64,000 nucleotides of DNA from Ctenosaura bakeri (GCA_948474755.1 CAOLHI010001855.1:62001-126000), one strand, 5' to 3'; numbered from the stretch's first letter, positions 1 through 13,167 are shown. Numbers and translations: made by a program. Notes: generated by a model not told the origin, from the sequence alone.

Positions 1-810
1 AGGTTGAATCGTTGAAATTTTGTCATGCCTGCTGGGCAACGTTATGTGTTTCTATAACCCTTTGGTACCACGTCCCACCACCTCCAATCCATACAGGCTG
101 TCTTGATAGACTGGCCATTAATCCTTGAATGTCAAAGACAAGACCCCGCTCTTTCACCACGAAACTCCACCAGCGTGTGATCATTTCAAGAAGGGCATCA
201 GTCTCCACGGAACTTGGCCCTGCAATCAAAGGAATTCTTTGTAAATAAAGCGTGTAATGAGTGGAGAGCGGGCCTGTGTGGGCCCCTAGAAAGAACACAG
301 CAAATGTCATTAGGAGCAAAGCACAATTATCTCCACAGAATGATGGAACATTTGTGTATTGGTGGGAATTAACACTGTGGCAAATTTTGAACTCGGTACA
401 GAAATACCAAGGGTCATCAGAGGTTCACTCCATAGCATGCGCTTTGTAAACATTGCTTGCAACTTGTTTTTTCTGCCGCTTAAAAGGCGTGCGTTTCTGT
501 GCTTAAGCGGTGACACTTTCCCTAACTTTCAGTAGAAGGAAATCGGTACCCTTATTCTGTCTCAAAGCTGCAAGCATGAATCCAGTGGTGAAATTTCAGT
601 TATTTCAGTAGCATTGTACTAATGCCAAATAAATCCAAAAGAGAGATAGGTGCCACAGTTTCCATTTTCCATGTATTCAGCAACCATAATGCACACTGAG
701 AAACCATTGAAAGAGTACATGTCCAGAGAAAGTTTAAGCCTTCAGGTAGCTCTTAATAAAAATGAATAAAAAATAGTGAAGTTCTTATTTCATTTATTAC
801 TTATAGCAGG

Positions 811-1008
811 GGATCCCATCTGATCTTGGAAGCTATGCGGTGTCAGACCCGGTTGGTACCTGGATGGTATCCAAGAATTACGAGCAGTGTTTCAAGGGAA
901 GGCAATGGCAACCACCTTTGGGTATTCCTTGCCTGAGAAAACCCAGTGGAATTCATGGGGTTGCTCCAAGTTGACAGGTGAATTGGAGGAATGTGCACAC
1001 ACACAAAT
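811..1008 (+). repeat. 5S-rRNA-derived SINE
   Basis: The head resembles 5S rRNA internal promoter sequence: gatcttggaagctatgcgg matches the box A region, and ggtacctggatggtatcc matches the box C region. The body and tail (ggcaatggcaaccacc, cagtggaattcatggggttg, agttgacaggtgaattggagg, acacacac) match the other copies here. Squamates carry 5S-derived SINEs with a Sauria/Bov-B-like tail. The copy is diverged. Confidence 0.75.
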
Positions 1009-1176
1009 ATATAGAGTGTGGCAACCCATTTCTGCCCCCATAGCAAGCCCCACACCCTGAAAATTATCGGAAAGCCAGCCCAAAATGAAACCCCCAATAG
1101 CTTCCTGTTTCCATGTTAAGCTAATTTTGCCCATTTTGTTTGTTGTTGGGAGGCTTGGGGTTTTTTTTATTGTGCA

Positions 1177-1580
1177 ATGAGAATGGTGATTTACCAATCT
1201 TGGACAATTTTAGGGGCCCCTCTTCCATTTTGGGGGCGGCTGGAATGCATATTCTCCAACATTTCACGCATAACAACTAGTACACATGTGGCCAGACAAC
1301 ATCAAAGTACAACCAATATAGTAAGAGCTGTTAATGAAGAAGAACACACAAGCTGGGAGGGCTGCAGCAGTTTGCCTTTTCCTGAACCTACTGGGAAGGA
1401 CAAGATTCTGCCCCTTTGTCTCCTTTCCTCTCTACTGAGTTAGCAGAGTGCAAATGACTATTGCATTTTGAAGTCATTTTGCAGCAGTTAAGGAAGCTGA
1501 AGACAAAGACAGAAAGTTGGAGGAAGTAAGAGAAATTGGAACATTTCAAGCACAGCTGGAAAAGTGGGATGTCAGAGAAT
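1177..1580 (+). repeat. Unnamed dispersed repeat, copy 1
   Basis: The best-conserved part, 1312-1580, matches 48283-48520. Shared blocks include ctgggaaggacaagattct/ctgggaaggacaaaattct, cactgagtta-like sequence, tttgcagcag and gctgaggacaaag-like sequence. Weaker similarity continues upstream over atttcac and acacatgtggcca. It is not any SINE, CR1 or L2 end I recognise and no terminal repeats are visible. The 1177-1443 ORF lies inside it and is probably incidental. Confidence 0.6.
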
Positions 1581-1584
1581 TAAT

Positions 1585-4500
1585 GAGCACAGAACCTACC
1601 GGATCAGACATTTGGAGGGTATGTCTTTGAAGGGTCTGGTTGAGTGAGTAGGGGTCTGAGGGCCTGCAAAAAAGTGCCTGGGCTGCAGTTGGTCCATGCC
1701 TTGGCTCTTAGCCTCTGCCTATTTCCCTTGCTGAAAAGCCTTGCTCCTGACCAGAACCTGGAACTGTTTTCGGGCTGTGCTGGCTGGGAGATTGTGCAAG
1801 CTGTAGTCCATAAAGGAACTCGTCCAAACTCTGCTCTGGACACGCTGCCTCCTTCTGTCACCATCTTGGCTTCTGCTAAAACCCAAAATACTATGGTAGA
1901 CAAATCTAATATCTGGTTCCTTTTAGAAATGAGAATTGTGGCCGTTTTGTCAAAAACGCATACATACATCGGTTGGATTTTGCCGAGTGGTGTTTTTCTT
2001 TTCTGTTTTGAAATCTGCTGAGATTCGCGAAGGATACACGTCAAGTGTTCTTGCGCTGCTGCTTTTGGTGGAGTGCTGGGGAACCGCGAGCATGTACACA
2101 AAGGAGAGAGAAGCCAGAGGGCAGCCATCAATCTGTGCAGAGAAGTGAAGGCAGAAGCCAAACGCGAAGCAGATGAAATGTATTATAAAAATATCAAAAT
2201 CTCATAGAAAGTCCCATATGTCAAATACTCATAAAAATTTGAACAGCCTTAGTAATGACACAGTTGTCTGGAAGGAGGGTTTTTCATAAAGTGGGAATTT
2301 CCTAGAGAGTTAAGACACTTGATTACTACCATACATAATTCTTGTAGCCCTTTTCCATTTGCCTCTACAACCCCATCAGGTGGGCGGCTATACTTCCTTA
2401 GCAGCCGTCAGGTGAGTAACCAGATATTGCAAATGTTTGAGGCATAAATCAATAAATTAATATATTAAATTAATAAAAAAAGAGCACGTGTCGTTAAATT
2501 AAATTAAATAGGCATCACATCAAAACCTCCAGAGAGTGAAGGTAATGTAAAATAATCTACAACTGAGTAAACAAAAGCTACTACTCATTTATTCAAAGGA
2601 AGTGCTCTCTTAAAATATGTTCCTTTTTGATCTCTGTTATGTGACACGCAAACAACCGCAGTGTTAAGAAAAGGAAGTTGGCTCTTAATCTCTGGCCCAT
2701 CAGTTAATATTAGCCCTCACCGAGTTAAAAATTAAAGCTTTGGTTGATTGATGTATACAGTAAACATTTATAGCTTGCAGCAATTTTCCTATAAAATTCA
2801 CAGTTAGAGTCACAGTCAGAAAAATATATCTTCAAAAAGAAGAAAAAGAGCTAAAACTAAAACATAATATTAAAACACTAAGCTAAAAACACTGAATACT
2901 GACTGCCTAAAACACTAACTTAGAAAAACACAAAAGGGCTCTAACTACCGCCGCCAGCCAAGGTGGAATGAAAGAAAAAAACTAAAAAAGAAAATATACA
3001 ATATTCTACCATTCTATTGTTCTGCTGTTTCTAGCATTCTGCTATTGCTCTCTTTGAAAATATAAATGTGACTCTGCTCAAACACTTTTCCTGTACTGTA
3101 TTGCGAATGTATGGCAAAATTCTTCCCGCTGTACCCATCCAAGGCTCTTTTATTGGGTATACTCAAGTGTGGCAAATACCCACTTTCAACACGGGTGGGA
3201 GCATGAATTCCTTAATCATTTCTTAACTTGGAAACTTGAAATGTTTCTGTGGTTTTTCCACCCAGATGTAACATTTTCTCTGTGGCATTTGGAGAAGAAA
3301 AAAATGTTTTTTATTACCACATGCAATATAGAATCTTTACATTAATAGAATCTTGGCATTCCTCATTCGCAGTGCAGTTGCAGAAACCATATGATAGCTG
3401 CAAATCTAATTGTGCTATAATTTGTACGAAGACCAGATTTTATCCACCCCACCAAATGAATTCCTTTCCCCATTCTCTGAAATACTTAATCTGTTTTAAG
3501 GACTTCGGAACCGTTAGCTAAATAGATCTGCTTTGGCAGGTTATGTGTAGGAACTTCCTTGAAATGGCTTTGTTAGTTTACACATTTAAATGGCTAGATT
3601 TAAAGCTGGAAAAGGGAGTGTAAAATATACCAGCTGTAGCATTCTTGATCTTTATCTGGTTTAGTGTTTTTGTTGAATATGGCACTCAGTTCAGCTTTCC
3701 CATCCAACTTAAAATTGATTTTCTTTCTAATTTTGAAGCATATGGTCTTTATGCAAAAAAGAGAAGGATTGTACAGCACACACTGCCTCTGAATTATGTA
3801 TACACAAAAGAAGATTTGCAATTTCTTCAGTATTTAGTGGTTTACCAGGAGATTTCCTTAACGTGCTCACATCTCTAAGAGTATTGTTCTTTGGCATTTA
3901 CTTTCCTGTCGATAGAATAGGCATGTTTGGAGGATAGAGGAGAAATTCCTACAACCAACCATTGATTATATAAAGATTTTTGTCTTCTAATGGCAAGAGA
4001 ATTACTTTTGTTTTAAGTTTTTTGGGTGAGATTCCAAGAGAAAAGATAATTTCTGCCTTCTCAAAGCTTGTGGGCCACTTTTCTGATTGTAATATAAGAA
4101 GTGACACCTTTATTTCTTATTGGTACAGCCTCCCTGAATACTGGTGAAGAGAAACCTATTTACTTTATCTAAATACTTACAAGCCTTATTAGAACCCAAA
4201 GAAGTACTCTCTGCCTTTCTTTTTGGTTGAGTATTACTTCTACATTCTCCCAGTTGGGTATTCAGCTGAGTTACAGAACTGGCAGGATATTGGGAAAGCC
4301 AGATGTGAACTGTAAGAAAACAATAGTCTTGGGTCCAGAACTTTCATGGAAGTCTGCTTTGAATTCACACCCCGTATTGCTCTCTCCTTCCCTTAAAGAA
4401 ACTGGGTAGCATTCAAAAAACTTAAAAAAAAAAGTCATCTACTCATTGGAAAACTTAATATGCATGCAAGACACTATTAGGACAAGATGTCAGAGAGAAG

Positions 4501-6280
4501 AGGGCTTTGGCTGGTCTTATCAGTCAGCTGGTAGCAGAATATATTGGTGTATAGAGGAGACTGTCTCAGGGTCAGCCACAGGCCAGGAAGGACTGGCCAA
4601 AAGCCCCATTTAGGTCAGTGCAAAGCCCTACAGCAAAGTGAGATGGAGCTGTGCACTTCTCAGCACTTGTATAATCACAAAGGAAATGTTGATGTTTGCA
4701 GGGCCTCTTGCAGCTGCACATTATGTCTGTAGCCTTCAGCAGATAGTCCATCCAACAACATTATGGTGTCTTCTGTCATCAGGTACTACTTCAGATGTCT
4801 CTGGGAGATGCTTGCTTTGGGACACTTTTGAAAAACAAATCCCTTTAAATAGAGCTGAGGCCATTAGATATGCAAATACTCTTTCACTGAGGGATGCATC
4901 ACTCGTAAGACAGGACTTTTGATAGACATGTTCTTTGATGCATGTACAAAGGTGGTACCTTCATATTGCCCTATCTGAGCTCCTGTGTAACCTAAGAGAT
5001 GTTCGCTTGAACTCATTTGGAGACACAGCCCTGAGGCCTTTTGGTGCTCGCAACTACAGTAGACCTATTAAATCAGCGGTTGATTAATGAGTCAACACAT
5101 ATGTAAATCTCACTAATTTAATGGGCCTGATCCAGTTGAGATTGAGTCCGGACTGTTCCTGTTTTCATGTTAAAGCAGCATCAAGCTTCTACACTTCTTT
5201 TAAAACATTATTGCAACAACCACCATACAATAGTCATTGTCTGGCAACAAATAAATAATCAGAAATAAAGAAGAGGAAACATATGGCTCTGAGATCAGAA
5301 ATATTGCCACAGCCAAAATTATCTTGATTTTTCAAGACACAGTTGCTCACATTAATTCACACTGTGTGACTTCAGTGTGGAAAAAAACCAGCGTCTTATG
5401 TTTCAAGGGCAGGCCCTAAAGGAAAAGTCCAAAGTCCAGAAGAGTTGGATGATGGGGCAAGCAACAAGCTCTGGGATTATCCAAGAATCCAGTATATGAC
5501 CAACACAGTTAGCTACGTTCAGTGTGTCTCACTTAGCCATTTTAGATTCTGTCTGTCTAATGCAATGAAAATACTGAAACCTTTACCAGAACAAGTATAT
5601 TTCTATTTGATTTTCCCAGCGTGAAGTTTAACTGAGTCCCAATTCACATTTTTAAGGCGTTGTATAATGCTAACATGTCAGGTTATTGGCGCTAAATTGA
5701 AGAAAACTTGTGTGCAAAGGGGAGGAGAGAAAAGGCCTTCGACTACCAAGACTTTCACAAATGGGAGATCATCATCTGCATAACCTTAACATTTAGTGTA
5801 TGACACAGCCAAACATTTTGACAGTCTGTTAGGGTTTATTCCGTCTTTAAGTCTTTAAAACAAGAAAATTGCATGTTTGGATCATTAGAAAGTCCGGTGT
5901 GGAAGAAGCATCCATTCTATCATCACGGGGGGATAATAAATACATGTTAAGTCTTTGCTGCGATGAAAGAGCAAGCAGATGTGCTATGAATTTATAGCAG
6001 GCTCTTCCCCTACCTCTGCTGTGGAAAAAAACCTGATGGAAGTGGTGAGGTTGCCAACTGGAGGTCTTAAAAGACAAGGAGAAGCGAGCCTGAGCCTCAC
6101 CCCAAAGGAAAAGATTATTCTTGTGGCATCAATAGTTTCAGTAAAGTCTTTTCGTGGGGCAAATAAATACATGAATAAATAAGCATGAAAATCGTGCTCC
6201 CCTTTCATTCAGCTAGAGAATGGACTACAGCTTTCAGTCATTAACAAGTTAGATTTAAAATCCTGTTCAGCTGAAACCTA
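1585..6280. other. Intronic DNA without recognised elements
   Basis: This is mostly AT-rich unique-looking sequence. A low-complexity A/T block (aataaattaatatattaaat and similar) lies at 2440-2515. Opposing open frames at 1604-2161 (minus, 185 codons) and 1644-2021 (plus, 125 codons) show no domain and overlap each other. Nothing else stands out. Confidence 0.5.
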
Positions 6281-6282
6281 AG

Positions 6283-6385
6283 AAAATGAATTTTAACAGG
6301 GGTAAATGTAAGGTACTGCACCTGTCCGGGAAAAATGAAATGCACAAATATTGGATGGGTGTGTTGTCAAGTTGGATGATTGTCC
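6283..6385 (+). repeat. CR1 LINE fragment
   Basis: Matches the CR1 block at 38041: aattttaacaggggtaaatg, ggtactgca, aaatgaaatgcac and ttggatgggtg correspond in order. This is the C-terminal reverse-transcriptase end and 3' region of CR1-like LINEs in reptiles. It is truncated and not coding. Confidence 0.7.
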
Positions 6386-6389
6386 ATCT

Positions 6390-7650
6390 TCAGATACAGA
6401 AGGCAAAGAGATATTGTCACAGCCTTCTGAGAGCCCAGTTTTGGATCTGGAAGATACTAGGGGAGAATTTACTTCCATTCACAAATGAGCAAAAATACCT
6501 GGCTTTCTAGGCATAGTGAAATAATCCCATTTTACTTCTTTCCGTTAACTGATCCCACAGATTTAATGAAGGCACAAAAGGTACTTTTGAGAAGCCAGTT
6601 TGCTTCTCACACAGCAGCCAGGCTCTTTGAAAACCTGCAAATGTTTGTGCCTAGTGAGGTGGTGTGGTGCTTCATCTCCCCTTCGCAACCAATCCAACAG
6701 GGATGTTTGTTTCTGATTAAAATCCAAGTTGGCCGATGACATAACTGCTTATATAAAGTCGAGGAGGCAGTCTATTTGTTTTATTTTCTATTGAATGCAC
6801 AAAGGACGTGGGATGGTGGGTGTCTCGTGCTTCTGTTGATGTGAAGTTTGTATCTCCATGAGTTCTCCCTCCTCTCCTTCGTCTCTCCACCAGCACCGAA
6901 TGGCTTCTGCAACATGCTGGTGGAATAATGTTTTGCTACCTTGGCAACAAAGGCCATATTTTATATGCTGTTTTGCTTGTGCTTCGTTTTTGAAAACTCC
7001 TGCTGCCAGTTATGATGTAAATTAAAACATTTGTAAAGTTTACTTACTTTTACTACTTGTTTCTGCTTCTTTCCCTGGTGGAATTTGGCGTGGACCTTAT
7101 GTTTTGAGTATAAACTGAAGAACTACATAGTATGATTTTATGTCCAAGTTGTGCTAGTGGACTTTGGAAGAATAGCACAGCTTTGGTCTACAGAATTATT
7201 AGTGGATTCTAAGTATATTCAGGAAGCTACAGCCCACACAGGAATGGTCATCTGAGGCAGAAAATGAGAAATGCAAGCAGGGCTCTAGAATGGTTTCCTT
7301 TGGACCATAGAAGATATTCCAATGCTGTTGAATGGAGACAGAATACAGCAGGTTTGGAAGGAGCATGTTCTACCCAGAGTTTTGAAAGAGATGCTTGCTG
7401 TGGGTAATCTTTTTTGACTGCCTTCTACAATCCCAAAACAAGCAAGGAGTGACACCAAAGATCTCTGCCATACCGATCACTTGCTGCCTTCTGGAGATGT
7501 CAGTGACTATGCCAGGACAGTGATGGATACACAACTGGCGTTTTGGGGTTGGAGGCTGAGCTCTCAAGATGGTCTTAGAAAATCCTGCGTGGCTTCACAG
7601 AGCACAACTTTATGGCCATCACATCATTTTGACTTATGGTGGCCCACTCC
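6390..7650. other. Intronic DNA without recognised elements
   Basis: This is unique-looking sequence. The ORFs at 6485-6739 and 7370-7567 are short and have no recognisable domain. A short piece at 7632-7645 (gacttatggtggcc) resembles the 3' end of a minus-strand SINE. Confidence 0.45.
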
Positions 7651-7651
7651 T

Positions 7652-7870
7652 TGATGGCACCTGATTCCATCAGATTGTGGAAGCTAAGCAGGGTTAGCCC
7701 TGGTTGGTTCTTATATGTGCACTACTGAGGAATACCAGCTGCTGTAGGCTATATTTTGAGGAAGAACAATGGCAAACCACTACTAGGAGGTTTTTTGCCT
7801 AAGAAAATCCTACAAAATTCATGGGATCACCATAAGTTGGCAGGAGATTTGGAGGCACATACACAACACA
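7652..7870 (+). repeat. 5S-rRNA-derived SINE
   Basis: tggaagctaagcagggttag is close to the 5S box A region. It is followed by the body ggaataccagctgctgtagg, caatggcaaaccacta, gcctaagaaaatcc, aattcatgggatcaccataa and the tail ggaggcacatacacaac. This is among the more complete copies of the family in the window. Confidence 0.8.
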
Positions 7871-8808
7871 GGTATGCATGAGAGACCTGCCAAAGATCTG
7901 GTCATCAGTAGTCTAGCTCAGGTCTTGCAAACTCGGGGCAGCTGGGGCTGCCTTGATTGAATGGATCCATCTGTAATGCAGTGTTCCTCTTTCTGTGAAC
8001 CTCAATTTTATAAGCCTAGGAGCATCTATTCCCCTCATCCCCATTTCAGATACTTAGAGAGAAGAGAACTTAGCAGAAGTCACCCAATCAGTGAGTTTTG
8101 AAGGTTGACAAGATTCTCAACCCAGATGTCCCATATTCCAAACTGAGATTCTTTTCTGCTCTCCTACACAGGTCATCAGCTGAGCTATGAAGTAGTAGGT
8201 TGCTTTTGGTTCATACAGGTTAACTTGACTGTGAGTTCTTTGAAGAGAACACACACCCAGAGATGAAGAGTTCCTGGTTTGAAGCCAAGGAGACCTGCCT
8301 GAGAGAGTTCCTTCCTTCTCCATCCTCTCATCCAAATGTGTAATCTGTTTCTGCTGATCAAGATGCCGCACAAAAATTCGTTTGGATGTCATTTCCTCTT
8401 GAAGTTTGTGCAGACTTTGGCAGGCATCCACGTTTCTTGCCTTTGAGCTCCTCAGCAAGGCTCTCTCTCTCTCTCAGTCTGGCGAAATTAATTCTATTAG
8501 GTGTTTCTTTCCTGATTTTATAATTCTGTTAAGATATTTGCATATACAGTAAAAAATTAAACAAAATGGCAAAGATAGAACGAAAGAAAAATCGAGACTA
8601 AAGAAAAGAGGAAAAGGAGATGAAGATAAAAAAAGATATAGATGAAAAGAGGGGGGAAAAGTAATTTCCAATTTTCTCTTCAGAAGTTATTAAATTATAT
8701 ATTATATAAAGTATATATTCAATCTGTACTGCTCCCTCTATCACATTAATTCCTCATCCTTCTTTCTTTAGCATATACTTGTTAATATTTACATTCAAAC
8801 TTTATACA

Positions 8809-9019
8809 GGCCATTTCTGCACTAGACTGTTATAGTGCTATGATTCCACTTTCAACATCCTATGGAATCCTGGGGTTTGCAGTTTAGGGAGGGGCCTCAA
8901 AGGGGCCCTGCACACACAAATTTGTAATAGGCCCCTTCCTAAACTGCAAACCCCAGGATTCCATAGGATGTTGAAAGTGTACTCATAGTGCTATAACAGG
9001 CTAGTGCGGAAATTGTCTC
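8809..9019. mobile_element. Palindromic hAT-like MITE, copy 1
   Basis: Inverted arms of about 80 bp begin ggccatttctgcactagact and end ctagtgcggaaattgtct. They share ttccactttcaacatccta, ggaatcctggggtttgcag and its reverse complement. A ~35 bp spacer separates the arms. The same sequence recurs at 31390, 34738, 35986, 55741, 59791 and 63520. There is no transposase and no clear target duplication. Confidence 0.75.
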
Positions 9020-9749
9020 AGTGTGTCTACTTTGCAGAAATAGAAATAGCCACCCTGTGAGTAAATCTTGTCTAAACAACAACAGTAAATAAAAAATGGT
9101 TTATTTTGTAGTCAGATATTTGAGGTGTAGCTTGTCTGCTTGCTTCTCAGAATGCAGGACAATTATAGCACCCGGCTCATGCTGTGTTCCCAAAGGAGAG
9201 GATGGGGGGAGTGTTTCAAGGTCTTTTGGCTGCTCTTGTTTGAAACTGTTGGCCACTCTGCATCTCAGCTCTGTTTCAAGCACGGTTGTTTGGCTCCTTT
9301 TCCGCAATGGTCTGAGAGTTTAGTGAAAGAGCCTCCTGGGGTAGGAAGGCGGTCCATTAAACATCTGTTGCTCTTGGTGAAGGAGTAAGGCTGCCAGTCT
9401 CCTGAAGCCAGAGTAGGCAAAATCTCCTTAACGACTTAAGCCAACTTGAGCCTGAACGATGAGGGGCAAATTAGCTTTTGGCAGGGGCTCTCCAAACAAA
9501 AACAGACTTACAAACAGAAGAAGTAAAAGCTTTTCTTTTCTTTGAACACGTATTTCTTGGGCTCCAGCTCTCCTTCTGACTGTGAATCCAGCTGTTTGTT
9601 TGTTTGTGTTAAGACTAATGAATAAACAATCTATAAAAGAAGTAAAAGCTTTGGAATACAGAGTCTACAGTATTTGCAGTGGCTGATAGGTCTCGATGTA
9701 CTGATGTCAGATTTTCTTCCACTGGTCCGGAGAACCTCATTCCTCTCTT

Positions 9750-9930
9750 TTCTTTCATGTGGAGTGCATGGACTTTGGAGGCCAGATTTCAAATCCCCGG
9801 TCAGTCATGCGAACCCACTGGGCAACCTTGGGCAAGTCACATTCTCTCAGCCACAGAGAAAGGTGAAGGCAAATCCCCTTTGAACAAATCTTGCCAAGAA
9901 AATCCTATGATAGGTTCTCCCCTTATCAAA
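9750..9930 (+). repeat. Sauria-type tRNA SINE
   Basis: This copy shows the characteristic order: ctttggaggccagatttcaaa, gaacccactgggcaacctt, gggcaagtcacattctctca, aaatcttgccaagaaaatcc and gataggttc. The distal Bov-B-like tail is missing or diverged. Confidence 0.75.
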
Positions 9931-10894
9931 CCTGACATTGAAAGTCTTGTATTTCTCCAGCCCTTGTGTACTATCCTAATGCTGATGATGCTCAAAAACC
10001 TCCAACTAGACAGAGGATAAGGGAAAAGGGTGGGCTGGGCGAGTGTAAAAAGACTTTGTAAAAAAGATTCTTTGTCAGAGGCTTTTTAAACTAAGGTATG
10101 CCTGTATTATTGCCAAAGCACTTTGCTAGTTATTGATTATAACTCAACAACAACAATGATGATTCTCAGTGGAAGGGGTGAAAATCAGTTTCTGAAGTGT
10201 TGCATGTGGCTGGGTGGGACGTATGATCAGTAGGAGCGGGAAGGGGAAGGATACAAGGAAGGCAAGGATAGAAGGAAACCTGGCATGTTTCAAGAGGAGG
10301 GACGGAATACAAACCTTTGAATATGCAGGTGCAATCAAAACGAAAAGAACTGGAAAGTCTTGATGCCTTGAGGCAGTCTGACTGAGCCAGGAGGCACAAA
10401 ATTAAATGTAAAATATAACATTCCCAACTTTCCTAATGAGAAATTGGATGTTACTCATGCAACTTGGATGCAGTGTTCTTCCCCAGAATAGTCTCTGTAA
10501 TAGTTTGCAGACAAGGGACCTAGATGAGGTAACTCTTCCTCCAGCAACAAGATAATATCCTAAAACTGCAGTTCTGCTTTAATCAATGATTCATTAGAAA
10601 ATATGCCTTTGTATCAGTGCCAATTCCCCAGTCTGATCTCCACCATGGTGTTTGCTTTGCCTTGTCCTTCAGTTTTTGCTTGTTGTATTTTTTTTCCCTT
10701 TAATGTCATGGCGCCTTGATGATTCCTCATTAAACAGAAACAATCTTCCAATTTCACCAGAAATTAGATCCAACCCTAAATTGTTTAGGGACAGGGTGGG
10801 AAATGCCTTTTTGAAAATGCTGACCATGTTTTGTCACAATTTGCCTGTTTAGATTTCCAGTTGCTTTATCTGGTTTTATGTTTGTGTGGAAGTA

Positions 10895-11077
10895 CAGTGG
10901 GCCATCCTTACCTGTGACTTCCAGGTCCTAAAACGGCAGCAACGTGCGCACAGACACACTGCAGCATCTGCATGCATGTTGCCACCAATGAATATAATGG
11001 GATGTGAGCATTTGTGATTTCTGGTATTCGTGGGAGTTCATGGAATGGAAAATCCTGAATATACAGACAACCCACTG
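10895..11077. mobile_element. Tc1/mariner (Tigger-like) MITE, 183 bp
   Basis: The element starts cagtgggccatccttacctg and ends gacaacccactg. It is flanked on both sides by TA (10893-10894 and 11078-11079), the Tc1/mariner target duplication. The interior (ataatgggatg, ggtattcgtgggagttcatg) resembles Tigger-derived non-autonomous elements. There is no transposase. Confidence 0.65.
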
Positions 11078-12924
11078 TATGCCCCATTGGATTCAAGATG
11101 GGAGCTTAGAATACTTGCAAATAAACATTCCCAAGCGCTGTATGCGCCCTCCACATATTCTCTGCCACTGTCATCTCTGCTGCATGTGCAGCCTGAAAGT
11201 TGGACCTTGGACTTCCAAAGCGTGTCTTCTCTGGCTACTCCAAAAAAAGTCTGAGGCTCTTTCCATCATGGCGTAGAACAGTTCTGCTAATAATGTCTGA
11301 TGTGGGGGACTGGCATTTTTCTTTTGCCTAACGTGCTGGGGACTAGTACCATATTTGTACCCATTGGCTGTGGGAATTGGCTTCCTGGAAACTGTCTGAA
11401 GACCAGCAGCCAATGGCTTGCAAACTGACATTGGTCCACAGACCACCACTTTGAGTAGCACTGGCACAGAAGAAAGCCAAATATTTGGGCTTGTTGATGG
11501 CATGCAAGCATTGCCAACTACTATTTCAAAAATGGTTGCTGTTTTTTTTCCCCCAGAGGTTCTAGGCTGCCAGTAAGGAGCAGCTCAACAAGTCAAGTTT
11601 AGTGACATCCTCAGTCAAAGATGCATTTGGACTGTATCATCCCTAGTTTTCATTGGCACAAGAAAGATCTCTCCATCAGGGTTGCAATAGAAGAGAGACT
11701 GTTGTTGGAAGGGGGCATATGGTTTAAATAGAAAAGCTGGATCTGTCTCACATTGGTCATAGTTGCCCCAAATAGGCATTTTCCATTAGTTCTGTATCTT
11801 TAACCATAATCTGATGGGTTTCATCTTTCCTCTGACTGACAGGTATACTGAGAGCATTACAGAGTAAGACGTTACCAAATCAATATCTGTTGAGGCTGCG
11901 TGTGAAAACTGAAAGCAGATGATAGGCTTGGGCAGCCAGGGGTGGCCGTATCCAGTGTGCCAGGAAACAGTCAAGATAATGAAATCTCTCTACAGAATCC
12001 CTGGTTTTCCTTTGCCCCTCCTGGTAGAGTTTAAATAGGTTTCAGTTTTCATATTGTTTTGGCTAAGACATTCAGGAAGGAAAATCTAAACTGTATCAGC
12101 CCACGTGGAGTTAAGCAAATGATATTCTGACAGATTTAATTGGGTTGAGGGTAGCGCACTTGAAAATACTTAACTGTCACTTTGGCAAACATGCTTTCTA
12201 TTATAAATATTTGTCCGACATTAGCAGTATTTTTTTACCCAAATTAAATACCTTTAAGAGCTGCCTTCTATGTTATCTAAAAAGCAAAGGATGTTTCCTT
12301 GACAGGTGTGAGTTATCTGGAAGGACACACAGAACCCCTCCTTCCACAAATCCTTTTCAAAAAGAATGGATGTAGAGTATAACAAGCAACCTTCTGCATT
12401 TTGCTCCAGTTCTTTTTGGCTCCTAGCATTTCATTGTGTGCATCTGTGGCTGACCTCTTAGCCAAACTTAGCTATAAAGGCTTGGTCTCTGGCAGTTGAG
12501 CTGCAGATCAGCTCAGGAGCCAGTTGCTTCCTCTCAGGAAAAAGACAGATCCTTTGAGTAATAGCTAGACCTTTTGGTCTCTAGAAACCAAGAGCAGCCA
12601 TCACTAAGCATCCCAGGAAAAATCATGAATCTTCACTGAATTTACTGTAATCTTCATCTCAAGATTCAGTCTCACTGCACGTACAAAATGGCAAAATATT
12701 CAGCCAGAATTTGGGACTTTCTTTTTCCTTTCCCACTTCTTAATATTTGTGCATTCTTCCCCCTTCTCTTCCTCCTCTTTATCTTTGTGTATGTCCTGAT
12801 TCTTCCCCAAAATGGGGACTCAAGGCAGCCCATCATCTTGTGTGACAAAGACTCAAAATCTTCACAAAATCTGTGAAGTTGTGGCATCGTAATAATGATA
12901 TTTTGTGATACATGAAGTCTAGGG

Positions 12925-13167
12925 TGGCATGGGAGCCGCTGTGTGGTTTGAATGTTGGAACAGAGCTCTGGGGGTCCATCATTTGAGTACCTGCTCAGCT
13001 GTGGAAACCCACTGGGGAACTTGGGCAAGTCCCACTCTCTCAGCCTCAGAGGAAGACCGTGGGAAACCTCCTCTGAAGAAACCTTGTCAAGAAACCCCCA
13101 TGATTAGGGTTGCCATAAGCTGGAAATTATTTGGAGACACACAAGAGCAGCAGCAGCAGCAGCAGCA
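12925..13167 (+). repeat. Sauria-type tRNA SINE with CAG-rich tail
   Basis: The order gaaacccactggggaac, ttgggcaagtcccactctct, cagcctcagaggaaga, aaaccttgtcaagaaa, gattagggttgccataagct, ggaaattatttggagacac is the SINE body plus Bov-B-like tail. It ends in an array of about seven CAG units (13148-13167) in place of the usual AAC repeats. Confidence 0.75.

Noticed and set aside
811..860. A true 5S rRNA gene
   Set aside because: The 5S-like part is short and mutated and continues into a SINE body; there is no full 120 nt 5S sequence or terminator.
1604..2161. 185-codon minus-strand open frame with a hydrophobic N-terminal part
   Set aside because: A 125-codon plus frame overlaps it, there is no known domain, no promoter or splice context, and it lies in BANP intron. 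Two long overlapping frames suggest a stop-poor stretch, not a gene.
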